DNA of 64,000 bases from Pseudodesulfovibrio cashew (GTDB lineage: Bacteria; Desulfobacterota; Desulfovibrionia; Desulfovibrionales; Desulfovibrionaceae), in NCBI RefSeq assembly GCF_009762795.1, contig NZ_CP046400.1, positions 372,001-436,000 on the forward strand. The letters run 5' to 3'. Shown here in pieces: positions 1 through 7,858 of this stretch (the first letter of the stretch is position 1; every line of letters starts with the position of its first letter). The notes under the pieces were generated by a model. That model did no database searches. It was given only the letters and a program-made list of their open reading frames with translations, and was not told where the DNA came from. Both the position numbers and the translations under genes were made by a program.

Positions 1-444
1 GACCAGTGGGTCCGGTTCTACTTCGTCGTCGAAAAGGGCGAGGAACTGTGGATCGAAATCCCCCAGGAAGTCTTGGACGCCCTGAAAGAGGACGATCCGG
101 ACATGCACCGCTACGCGGACCTGATCAACAACGCGATCACCGACTACAACCGCTCCCAGGAGAACGTCTGCTCCTACATCGCGGGCCGCCTGGACGGCCA
201 GAAGTACGAACAGACCGTCCTGCCCCAGGTCTTCGACAACTCCACCTTCAAGGTCGAGATGTACATCTTCAACGTCTGGCTGAAGATGCATGAGCCGCAC
301 CTGGACGAGGAGTACATGGACTTCGCCGGATGGATGGAAATGTATGACGGCTGGAATTCCCTGGACGAGGTCAAGGCATACCGCGCCAAGCTCGTCGAGT
401 CCGGCACCGACCCGCAAGTCCCGGACTGCACCACCGCCCAGTAG
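1..444 (+). CDS. Hypothetical protein, 5' end outside window
   Basis: An open frame runs from the first base of the window to a TAG stop, giving 147 visible residues with no start codon needed, so this is the C-terminal part of a longer gene. The protein is acidic and rich in aromatic residues, with no signal peptide or membrane segment in the visible part and no motif I recognise. A strong terminator hairpin follows directly, so it is the last gene of its transcription unit. A TTG at 73 could be read as a start, but the frame is open and protein-like upstream of it, so I prefer a truncated gene. Function unknown. Confidence 0.75.
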   Translation, partial: DQWVRFYFVVEKGEELWIEIPQEVLDALKEDDPDMHRYADLINNAITDYNRSQENVCSYIAGRLDGQKYEQTVLPQVFDNSTFKVEMYIFNVWLKMHEPHLDEEYMDFAGWMEMYDGWNSLDEVKAYRAKLVESGTDPQVPDCTTAQ

Positions 445-454
445 GCGATACGGT

Positions 455-499
455 GCGAAAAAGCCCCCGCCTCCAAATTGGAGCCGGGGGCTTTTTCGC
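455..499. terminator. Rho-independent terminator, probably bidirectional
   Basis: A long near-perfect inverted repeat begins GCGAAAAAGCCCCC and ends GGGGGCTTTTTCGC, with a second small stem (CTCC/GGAG) in the loop. A-tract and T-tract flank the GC core, so it can stop transcription from the upstream plus-strand gene and from the minus-strand gene at 533. Confidence 0.85.
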
Positions 500-532
500 G
501 CCGCAAGTCCGAAGGACGCCGTGACGAGCCCT

Positions 533-754
533 CTACTTCTTTCCGTTCTTTTTCGGCTTCTTCACGCTCGTCACCTTGCCGCCCTTACCGGTGATGACCA
601 CCTTACCGCCGGGCTGTCCCTGGGAGTTGTTCCCGGAATCGTCGCTGGCCGAGGCAACGAGTACGCCCGGCGCGGCGCAGAATGCTGCCTGTGCCGCCGG
701 AACGGACAGAATCAGGCTCAGGGCCAAGACCAATGTAAACAGAACCGTTTTCAA
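533..754 (-). CDS. Small secreted basic protein
   Basis: A 73-residue protein starting at a TTG (GTG one codon upstream is the alternative) preceded by GGGAGGA at good spacing; the long upstream extension of the frame has no ribosome site. Residues 1-24 form a clear signal peptide ending in AQA, and the mature part of about 50 residues is Gly/Ser/Lys-rich with one cysteine and a lysine-rich tail (KKPKKNGKK). It probably acts in the periplasm or outside the cell. I do not recognise the family. Its 3' end faces the terminator at 455-499. Confidence 0.6.
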   Translation of the reverse strand: MKTVLFTLVLALSLILSVPAAQAAFCAAPGVLVASASDDSGNNSQGQPGGKVVITGKGGKVTSVKKPKKNGKK

Positions 755-921
755 CACTATTCCTCCCGGTGAGACGAAAGCAAGATGCATGCCCGGCAAC
801 ATCGAGCCGACACGGGCGTTTTGCGGGAAATGCGGCCAACCGGCGTGCCCAAAAATGCGCAACTGAGGACGACTGTTTCCCACCGGTTCCGGTGTAGCCG
901 CCCCCTCGGCGGGGTGTCAAC

Positions 922-1530
922 TCACTGAGACAACCCCTGGTCCAGATAGAGAGTGGACACGGCCTTGTCGATGGCCCTGAGACCCGCGGCGTCACCCTTT
1001 TCGGTCAGCCCGAGAAATTTCAACATGCCGCCCCTGGTATAGACAATGTAAACCACCGCCGAGACGGGCCTGCCGTTTTGTCCGGTGGCGTCCATCTCAA
1101 GCCGGAGCACGGCTTTGTCGGAATCGTAGTTGGCCCGGCGCAGATGGACCGGGCTTTCCGCCCTCCATCCTCTGGAACGGCCTGTGTCCCGCTGAAGCTG
1201 CCTGACAACGTGCCGGTTGAATTCCGAGATGGCATTGCGCGAGACCACCCTACCGGAAAGCTTGGAGACAAGCAGGCAGACCGAGTCGGAGCCGTTCAGG
1301 ACATACCCGGCCTCCCAGCCTGCGGCCAGGGCATCCAGACCGTCTTCGACCAGGGCAAAGCGCTCCAGGCGGGCATTCTCCGCCACGGACCAGCCGTCGC
1401 CCAACCAAATGGTATAGCCGAGATCGCGGTTGTAATAGGGGAGCGACGCTAGGGCCGGGGCCGCAAAAAGCACACAGAACAGCAGTGCGGCGACAAGAAC
1501 CGGCAATCTGTATCGATGAGGAAAAGCCAT
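922..1530 (-). CDS. Secreted hypothetical protein
   Basis: This 202-residue protein starts at an ATG preceded by AGAGGT. An N-terminal signal peptide (hydrophobic residues about 9-26, ending in ALA) implies export. The mature region is a single domain of about 175 residues with no recognised catalytic motif; it ends in a helix-rich segment. Its opening resembles the local pattern of short exported proteins built on a lipocalin-size beta domain (compare the genes at 49020 and 51142), but I cannot show homology by eye. Function unknown. Confidence 0.65.
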   Translation of the reverse strand: MAFPHRYRLPVLVAALLFCVLFAAPALASLPYYNRDLGYTIWLGDGWSVAENARLERFALVEDGLDALAAGWEAGYVLNGSDSVCLLVSKLSGRVVSRNAISEFNRHVVRQLQRDTGRSRGWRAESPVHLRRANYDSDKAVLRLEMDATGQNGRPVSAVVYIVYTRGGMLKFLGLTEKGDAAGLRAIDKAVSTLYLDQGLSQ

Positions 1531-1785
1531 GGGGGACCTCTGCTTCACGGTTGCGAAGCAGGCAGAGCAGAGAGGCAATATAGGCCAGGAGCCGAATGAA
1601 GGCAACAGGGAACCCGACCTTATTTTTCAACGGCGAAGCCATGTCCGCCACGACCCTGACCACCCGACCGATACAACGGGAAAACGTATATTCTGCCTTT
1701 TTTTCATTCCTCCCCTTTTCACAGCCGCCGATTTTTCATATATTAATTGTGGAATCACAATTCGTCATCGCCATGGAGGTACATC

Positions 1786-2055
1786 ATGAAGAGCTACACC
1801 TGTATCGTGGAAGGCAAGGTCACCGGTGGCAATTTCCAATCCTGGGTTCAGGATGCCGCCAACCAGTTGAATCTCAAGGGATGGGTCCGAAACATCGGCG
1901 ACAAGAAGGCTGAAATTCTGGTTCAGGGCGACGCCGACGCGTACAGCGCCTTCAGGGAACGTCTCAAGGACGCCCCGGTGCCCGACCTCGCCGACATCTC
2001 CTGTCACTCCCTTGAATACGACAAGGAACACACCGAATTTGCCGTGCGGGGGTAA
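1786..2055 (+). CDS. Acylphosphatase-like protein with altered active site
   Basis: An 89-residue protein, the usual size of acylphosphatases, starting at ATG with GGAGGT just upstream. The order VEGKVTGG...F-Q...A..L.L.GWVRN matches the acylphosphatase signature. The catalytic Asn is present in GWVRN (about residue 36), but the position of the phosphate-binding Arg (normally F-R after the G-V-x-F loop) is Gln18, and the loop reads VTGGN instead of VQGV. In known enzymes this Arg is essential, so hydrolysis of acyl phosphates is doubtful; a binding role is possible. The gene stands alone, 250 bp upstream of the kinase gene at 2306. Confidence 0.8.
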   Translation: MKSYTCIVEGKVTGGNFQSWVQDAANQLNLKGWVRNIGDKKAEILVQGDADAYSAFRERLKDAPVPDLADISCHSLEYDKEHTEFAVRG

Positions 2056-2305
2056 TCCCGCCGCATAATCCGATCCGGCACAGCCGAATGCGCTCCGGCG
2101 CGAGTCACACTGCGTCCGGCGATTCCGGAACCCCCGGAGCGCCGGGCGCTCTGCGCTGAAGCGAGCAGAAAAGGGGTTCCTCTTCAGGCCGGGACTGCGG
2201 CCGCTACCCGGTTGTCCACGCCCCTGCCAACCAGGCCGACCATTTCGAAGCGGCCCCAAGTAGATTGCTTTTGCCCCAAGGGCGGAAAAAAGCTATCCAA
2301 AACCC

Positions 2306-3730
2306 ATGCCCGATGTCCGCCGTCTTTCCATAGCCGCCAAACTGCTTGTCTGGTCGGGCTCATTGATTGTCGTCTTCCTGGCCGTCACCGCCTACCTCAT
2401 CGGCCAGGTGCGCAGCGACGCCAAGGAGGCCGAGCGCATCGTGAAGGTCAATCACGACCTGGACTCCTCCATTCAGCGCATGCTGGAGCGCCTCGTCTCG
2501 GTTCAGGACAACATCCGCCGCTACAAGCTCCTCGGCAACGAGGACGCCGTCAAATTCATCGTCGAAGATCTTACCCGGTTCGGGGAAATCCTGGAAAAAA
2601 CCCTGACCCGACACCCCCGGTACAAAACCGAGTGGCAAGTCCTCAGCGAGGATTTCGAGATCACGCTTGATCCCGTTCCCGGCACAGGGGCGAACCTCGC
2701 GCCCGACGCCACCGTACTGGAGTGGACCGACATCCTGGAACAATCGCAACTGGACAACCAGGCAGACCTGGAGCTGGCCCTGACCCGCCAATACGAAGCG
2801 GGCGAGCGCGCCTCGCGCATCGGGCTATACGGCCTGGCCCTCTGCCTGGCCATCGGTCTCGGCGGCGGCCTTGCCCTGGCCTGGTCCCTGAACCGCTCCC
2901 TGACTGAAATCCGGCGCGGAATCCGGGAGTTGGGCACCGGCTCCACCCCGAAGGACGTGCGCGTGCTCTCCGGGGACGAATTGGGCGAACTGGCCCTGGC
3001 CTTCAACGCCATGGCCCACCGACTGCGGCGTGAGGAGGCAATGCGCGCCGACTTCGTCGCCATGCTCAGCCATGAAATCCGCACCCCGCTGACCTCCATT
3101 CGCGAGTCCGTTGATCTTATCGGTTCGGGCGTGTTCGGCGAGGTCAATGAAAGGCAACGCGAGTTCCTGTCCATCGCCGAAAAGGAGACCGTCCGCCTCT
3201 CCGGCCTCCTGTCCCGGCTGATGACGGTCTCCCGCATGGAGTCCCAGTCCCTTGAGCTGGCCGTGGAAAAGGTGGACTGCAACGAACTGGCCTCCTCGGC
3301 CCTGGAGCGAATAGCACCCGCTGCCGAGGCAAAGGGCATCCGCCTCGAGAGCCGCCTGCCCGAGCCCTCGCCCGTCTGCCTGTGTGACAAGGGACACATC
3401 CAGCAGGTGCTGCTCAACCTGCTGGGCAACGGCGTGAAATTCTCTCCCGAAGGAGGCGCGGTCTCCGTGTCGGTCTCCCGGGAACCGAAGCGGACCGTCT
3501 TCAGCGTGACCGATTCCGGGCCGGGCATCCCGGAGGAAGAACGGGAGCGCGTATTTCTCAAGTACTACCGCGAACCGGGCGTGCGCGAGAGCGTGGACGG
3601 GGCGGGCCTCGGCCTGGCCATCGTCAAACGCATCGTCGACGCCCACGGCGGCAAAATCACCCTGACCGGCGGGCCGAACGGAGGCAGCGTCTTCCGCTTC
3701 ACCCTGCCCGACCCCGAGGACAAGCCATGA
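2306..3730 (+). CDS. Membrane sensor histidine kinase with HAMP domain
   Basis: This 474-residue protein has two membrane segments (about 12-31 and 172-193) enclosing a helical periplasmic sensor domain of about 140 residues. A HAMP linker (about 194-245), a dimerisation helix with SHEIRTPL (phospho-acceptor His256) and a C-terminal HATPase with N-box NLLGN, DSGPGIP and GLGLAI motifs follow. It overlaps the next gene by ATGA, so the two are translationally coupled and it almost certainly phosphorylates that NtrC-type regulator. The signal sensed is unknown. The ribosome site is weak, but no better start is seen nearby. Confidence 0.92.
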   Translation: MPDVRRLSIAAKLLVWSGSLIVVFLAVTAYLIGQVRSDAKEAERIVKVNHDLDSSIQRMLERLVSVQDNIRRYKLLGNEDAVKFIVEDLTRFGEILEKTLTRHPRYKTEWQVLSEDFEITLDPVPGTGANLAPDATVLEWTDILEQSQLDNQADLELALTRQYEAGERASRIGLYGLALCLAIGLGGGLALAWSLNRSLTEIRRGIRELGTGSTPKDVRVLSGDELGELALAFNAMAHRLRREEAMRADFVAMLSHEIRTPLTSIRESVDLIGSGVFGEVNERQREFLSIAEKETVRLSGLLSRLMTVSRMESQSLELAVEKVDCNELASSALERIAPAAEAKGIRLESRLPEPSPVCLCDKGHIQQVLLNLLGNGVKFSPEGGAVSVSVSREPKRTVFSVTDSGPGIPEEERERVFLKYYREPGVRESVDGAGLGLAIVKRIVDAHGGKITLTGGPNGGSVFRFTLPDPEDKP

Positions 3731-5106
3731 CCGCACCCCATATTCCCACCGTCCTGGTGGTGGACGACGACGAAAACATACTCCGGGTCCTGGAGGCCCG
3801 GCTGCTTTCCTCGGGCCTGTCCCCGCTGCTGGCGGACCGGGCCGAGACCGCCCTGGAGATGCTCGCCGACAACGATGTGGACTGCATCGTCTCGGACGTA
3901 AAGATGCCCGGTATGGGCGGCCACGGGCTCCTTCAGGAAGTACTGGCCAACTGGGCGCATATCCCGATCATCATGCTCACGGCCCACGGCACCATCCCGG
4001 ACGCCGTGGACTCCATCCAGTCAGGGGCCGCCGACTACCTGACCAAACCCTTCGACGGCAAGGAGCTCGTCCGGCGCATCCGCGCGGTCATCGAGCGGGG
4101 ACCGGTTTCGCAGGATGGTGGCACGCCCGCCGCGCCAGCGAAAACGCAGCCAACCGGAGGCTCGCCGCAGGAACGCCTCTGGGGCGGCAAGGCTCCGGCC
4201 ATGGCCCGTTTTCTGGAACTGCTGGAGCGGGTGGCGCGAGCCACCGTCCCGGTGCTGCTCCTGGGCGAGTCCGGCACGGGCAAGGAGATGGCCGCGCGCA
4301 TTCTGCACGAACACTCTCCGCGCGCGGACGGTCCCTTTGTGGTCGTGGACTGCGGCTCGACCCAGCCCACCCTGCTGGAGAGCGAGCTCTTCGGCCACGT
4401 CAAGGGTTCCTTCACCCACGCGGTCAAGGACAAGGTGGGGCTCATGGAGGCGGCGGACGGCGGCACCCTCTTTCTGGACGAGATCGGCAATATCTCCCCG
4501 GAGATGCAGACCCGGCTGCTGCGCTTCCTGCAGGAGGGCACCCTGCGCCGCGTGGGCGACACCAGGGAACGATCGGTTTCCTGCAGGGTGGTGGCCGCCA
4601 CCAACGCCGACCTGCGCGCCAGGGTCGCGGAAGGGGAATTCCGCGAGGACCTCTACTATCGGCTCAAGGTGGTGACCCTGACCATCCCGCCCCTGCGCGA
4701 CCGCATCGAGGACATCCCCGAGCTGGTGGAACGCTTCACGGCATCCCTGGCCGCCGAGCAGGGCATGAGCGGGGTCACGGTGGACGGCAGGGCCATGGAC
4801 AAGATCATGGCCCACCCCTGGCCGGGCAACGTGCGAGAGCTCAAACACGCCATCCAGGGTGCCCTGGTCTTCTGCCAGGGCGGCGTCATCCGCCCGGACG
4901 ATCTGCAGATCGACCCGGTCCCCGATGACTCGCCCATCCTGTCCGGCTCGGCCCTCTCCCTGGAGGAAAACGAAAGACAGGCCATCATCCGCGCCCTGGA
5001 ACACGCCAACGGGGTAAAAAAAGACGCGGCGGACGCCCTCGGCATCAGCCGCAGGGCCATCCACTACAAGATCAAGAAATACGGACTGGGCAACGGAGGA
5101 GATTGA
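3727..5106 (+). CDS. NtrC-type response regulator with variant sigma-54 loop
   Basis: A 459-residue protein in the order receiver (Asp57 in VSDVKMPG), AAA+ domain (Walker A GESGTGKE near 180-187, Walker B TLFLDEIG near 248-255) and a Fis-type helix-turn-helix at about 418-455. The loop that contacts sigma-54 reads GSFTHA at 227-232 instead of GAFTGA. The gene overlaps the kinase gene upstream, forming an obvious two-component pair, and would activate sigma-54 promoters if the variant loop still works. No clear -24/-12 promoter was found in the nearby intergenic DNA, so targets are unknown. Confidence 0.92.
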   Translation: MTAPHIPTVLVVDDDENILRVLEARLLSSGLSPLLADRAETALEMLADNDVDCIVSDVKMPGMGGHGLLQEVLANWAHIPIIMLTAHGTIPDAVDSIQSGAADYLTKPFDGKELVRRIRAVIERGPVSQDGGTPAAPAKTQPTGGSPQERLWGGKAPAMARFLELLERVARATVPVLLLGESGTGKEMAARILHEHSPRADGPFVVVDCGSTQPTLLESELFGHVKGSFTHAVKDKVGLMEAADGGTLFLDEIGNISPEMQTRLLRFLQEGTLRRVGDTRERSVSCRVVAATNADLRARVAEGEFREDLYYRLKVVTLTIPPLRDRIEDIPELVERFTASLAAEQGMSGVTVDGRAMDKIMAHPWPGNVRELKHAIQGALVFCQGGVIRPDDLQIDPVPDDSPILSGSALSLEENERQAIIRALEHANGVKKDAADALGISRRAIHYKIKKYGLGNGGD

Positions 5107-5119
5107 CCCGGCGGGTCAA
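5103..5119. repeat. 17-bp perfect palindrome at the end of the regulator gene
   Basis: The sequence TTGACCCGGCGGGTCAA has two 7-base arms around GGC and includes the stop codon of the regulator gene. No T-run follows, so it is not a good terminator. It could be an operator or a transcript-stabilising hairpin between the two-component genes and cheV. Confidence 0.5.
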
Positions 5120-5218
5120 ATTGCCCCACCGCCGGGCTTGCAAGTGGGCAACCGCTTGGTATATGTGTCAACTTCAGTCAATGCCGTTTTGTCCGCGACC
5201 GTCCAGGAGACGCCACCC

Positions 5219-6172
5219 ATGCCCGAAACCAACATCCTGCTCAAATCCGGTACCAACGAACTCGAAATCGTCGAATTCTATCTCGACGAGGAAAAGAGCA
5301 CGGGCGAGTACCGTGGCTACTACGGGATCAACGTGGCCAAGGTCCTGGAGATTCTCCAGATGCCGGAACTCACCGAAATGCCTGAGGTGTCCCACCCTGC
5401 CGTGCTTGGCGCCTTCAACCTGCGCGACGAGATCATTCCCCTGATCGACCTTGCCGGATGGCTGGGCAGGAAGCGGAAGGAGAAGGAACCTCCCAAGGTC
5501 ATCGTCACCGAATTCAACCGCACCAAGTCGGCCTTCCTGGTCTCCGGAGTCACCCGAATCCACCGCATCAACTGGAACGAGGTGGAAGCGCCCACGGACT
5601 ACGTGTCCTCCCTGACCGCCAACTCCATCACCGGCGTGGTCAAGATTTCCGGACGGATCATCTTCATCCTGGATATGGAAAAAATCTGCGCGGAGCTCAA
5701 CCCCAACGCCGCTCCCATCAAGGAACCAGCCGAAGAGATCAAGACGGCCATCCGCACCCGCAAGGTCAAGGCCCTGGTGGCCGACGACTCGACCATGGCC
5801 CGGAACATCATCGTCTCCATCCTGCAGAAGGCCGGGTTCCAGGTCCACGCCGTGGAGAACGGCGACCTCGCCCTGCGCCACCTGCGCGACTGCAGACGCA
5901 AGGCTGCGGACCAGGGCAAACCCCTCTCCACCTTCGTGGACGTGGTGGTATCCGACATCGAAATGCCGGTCATGGACGGGCACACCCTGACCCGCCTGGT
6001 CAAGGAGGACCCGGACCTGAGGCACGTCCCGGTGGTTCTCTGCTCTTCCATCATCACCGAGACCCTGCACCACAAGGGTGTGGCCGTGGGAGCCGACGAC
6101 CAAGTATCCAAGGCCGAACTCAACGAACTGGTGGACCGGGTCTACGCCCTGCTCGACCAGCCGTCGGCCTAG
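5219..6172 (+). CDS. cheV: CheV-type chemotaxis coupling protein (CheW + receiver)
   Basis: A 317-residue protein with an N-terminal CheW-like domain (about 15-165) that would couple chemoreceptors to CheA, and a C-terminal receiver domain (about 180-310) with DD at the acidic pocket and the phosphorylated Asp246 in VVSDIEMP. This two-domain order defines CheV, which acts as an adaptor and phosphate sink in adaptation. The start used here is the ATG after AGGAGA; the frame stays open further upstream without a better ribosome site. It follows the NtrC-type regulator by about 110 bp and precedes the DUF885-like gene. Confidence 0.9.
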   Translation: MPETNILLKSGTNELEIVEFYLDEEKSTGEYRGYYGINVAKVLEILQMPELTEMPEVSHPAVLGAFNLRDEIIPLIDLAGWLGRKRKEKEPPKVIVTEFNRTKSAFLVSGVTRIHRINWNEVEAPTDYVSSLTANSITGVVKISGRIIFILDMEKICAELNPNAAPIKEPAEEIKTAIRTRKVKALVADDSTMARNIIVSILQKAGFQVHAVENGDLALRHLRDCRRKAADQGKPLSTFVDVVVSDIEMPVMDGHTLTRLVKEDPDLRHVPVVLCSSIITETLHHKGVAVGADDQVSKAELNELVDRVYALLDQPSA

Positions 6173-6199
6173 CGCCTCTCTTCCGGCAACGACACCGAC

Positions 6200-7777
6200 A
6201 TGAAAATCCGGGCCGCCGACAAGTATTTTGCCTACATCGCCAAGGCGTTTCCGGTCATGTGCGCGTCCGGCGCGTTTTCGCTCATCCCCCCTGCGGCCGA
6301 TGCGGCCAAGCGGCTCGACCGCCTCGACGACCTTTCCGCGAAAGGCATTGCAAAACATGTGGATCGGCTGAAGCGGTTCGTCAGGGACTTCGAGACCGCC
6401 GAGACCAAGGCGGACAATCTCCTTGACCGGGCCACGGCCCGCGCCCTGCGCCACAGCGCCTCCTGCGCGGTGACTGAACTGGAATCGGTCAGGTCCTGGG
6501 AGACTTCACCCGCCCTGTACCTCCAGGTGGCCTTCACCGGGTTGGAGCACGCCGCGGTCCTGCCGAGCAAAAACGAGCGAGTCCGTGAAAAACGCTTCCT
6601 CAAACGGCTCAAGGCGGTGCCCGGGCTCCTGGATCAGGCCCGGACCAACATCAAGGGCGTGAGCCCTGCGGCCAAAGGGCTGGCCCAGACCATGATCCGC
6701 GACTGCGCGCGCCACCTGACCACTCTCTCCCAGAGCAGCCTGGGCAAGTCGCCCCGCCCCTTCGAGGATTGCCTCACCGCCCTGCGGGACTTCGACCGTT
6801 TCATGGCCGTCAGCCCGGAAAATGTGGAACAGGACGGTCCGTCTTTTGCCGCCATGGCGGAGGGCGTACTGGGTACGGACAGAAGCGCGGAAGAAATGTT
6901 CACTGTGGCGGAGCGCGAGTTTGCCCGCCGGGCCGAGGCGTTGCGACGACTGGAGACAGAGGTGGGCACGGACTGGAAGGCGGCCCTGGAGAGCTATCCC
7001 GGCCCTGAGGATGGCGACCTTGCTGCCACGGACGTGGTCATCAGGGAGATCCATAGGCTGCGCAGCTTCGTCTTCGAATCCCCTCTGGGACAGGCGTTCC
7101 GGGATGGAGGACTGCGCATAGAACGGCAGCCGCTCTACCTGGCGTCCACCCTGCGCCCCATTCACTACGACCCCGCTCCCGGAGCCGGGGAAGACGAACC
7201 CTCGCGCTGTTACGTCAGCCCGCAAATTTTCTCCGGCCGGGGTTTCCGCGACGACCCGGCCCATCTCGGCCGCATGCGCCGGGAATTCCCGTTCCTGGCG
7301 GCCCGCCAGTCATACCCGGGACGGCACCTGGTGGACACGCAACGTCGTGCCCTGGAAAAAACGCCCATGGCACAGGTGGCCAGCCCCATCTTCATTGCAG
7401 GATGGCTGGGCATGGCGGAAAACCTGTTGGAGGAACTGGGATACCTCCGCTCGCCCCTGGAGCGCATGGTTCACCACCGGCGCGGCCTGGCAAGGGCGGC
7501 GCTGGCCATGATCGACGCAGGCCTGGGCATGGGCGACCTCGACCAGGACAGGTGCATGACGATTCTCCGCCAGGCCGGATACTCCACCGCCGAGTCCCTT
7601 GAGCGGGTCCGCACCATCAGGCTGCAACCCGGCAGCCGCGTCATGCCCGTTCTGGGCACACATGAACTCGACGAACTCAGGCGCTCCTCGGGCCTGGAAC
7701 TGCCCGATTTCTGCCGAGCGCTCTTCGCCCACGGGCAACTCGCCTTCGCCGACCTCGGCGAACTCATGAAGCAATAG
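6200..7777 (+). CDS. DUF885-like protein lacking the metal motif
   Basis: A 525-residue soluble protein starting 27 bp after cheV. The C-terminal third resembles the DUF885 (PF05960) fold: a block with R..LAR.ALAMIDAGLGMGDLD, then the repeated helical segment and a final F..ALFAHGQLAF motif. Members usually carry HE.YPGHH, thought to bind metal; here the corresponding stretch is RQSYPGRH (Tyr372 to His376), so the first His/Glu pair is gone. The N-terminal 250 residues are helical and unrecognised. If the family assignment is right the protein is probably not an active hydrolase. Cellular role unknown. Confidence 0.6.
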   Translation: MKIRAADKYFAYIAKAFPVMCASGAFSLIPPAADAAKRLDRLDDLSAKGIAKHVDRLKRFVRDFETAETKADNLLDRATARALRHSASCAVTELESVRSWETSPALYLQVAFTGLEHAAVLPSKNERVREKRFLKRLKAVPGLLDQARTNIKGVSPAAKGLAQTMIRDCARHLTTLSQSSLGKSPRPFEDCLTALRDFDRFMAVSPENVEQDGPSFAAMAEGVLGTDRSAEEMFTVAEREFARRAEALRRLETEVGTDWKAALESYPGPEDGDLAATDVVIREIHRLRSFVFESPLGQAFRDGGLRIERQPLYLASTLRPIHYDPAPGAGEDEPSRCYVSPQIFSGRGFRDDPAHLGRMRREFPFLAARQSYPGRHLVDTQRRALEKTPMAQVASPIFIAGWLGMAENLLEELGYLRSPLERMVHHRRGLARAALAMIDAGLGMGDLDQDRCMTILRQAGYSTAESLERVRTIRLQPGSRVMPVLGTHELDELRRSSGLELPDFCRALFAHGQLAFADLGELMKQ

Positions 7778-7858
7778 CATACCAGCCGCTACGGAGCGGC
7801 CCGAACCGGGACAAATTGAAGGAAGACCTCCCGGGAATCCGGGAAGCAATGGAGGCGG

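Noticed and set aside
2521..3561. Long minus-strand frame of 346 codons inside the histidine kinase gene
   Set aside because: Opposite-strand shadow of a clear kinase gene; Arg/Ser-rich composition typical of GC-rich antisense frames.
5145..5160. Possible sigma-54 promoter TGG-N8-TTGG before cheV
   Set aside because: The -12 dinucleotide GC reads GG and half of the -24 box is wrong. It is attractive because of the neighbouring sigma-54 regulator, but the match is too weak to call.
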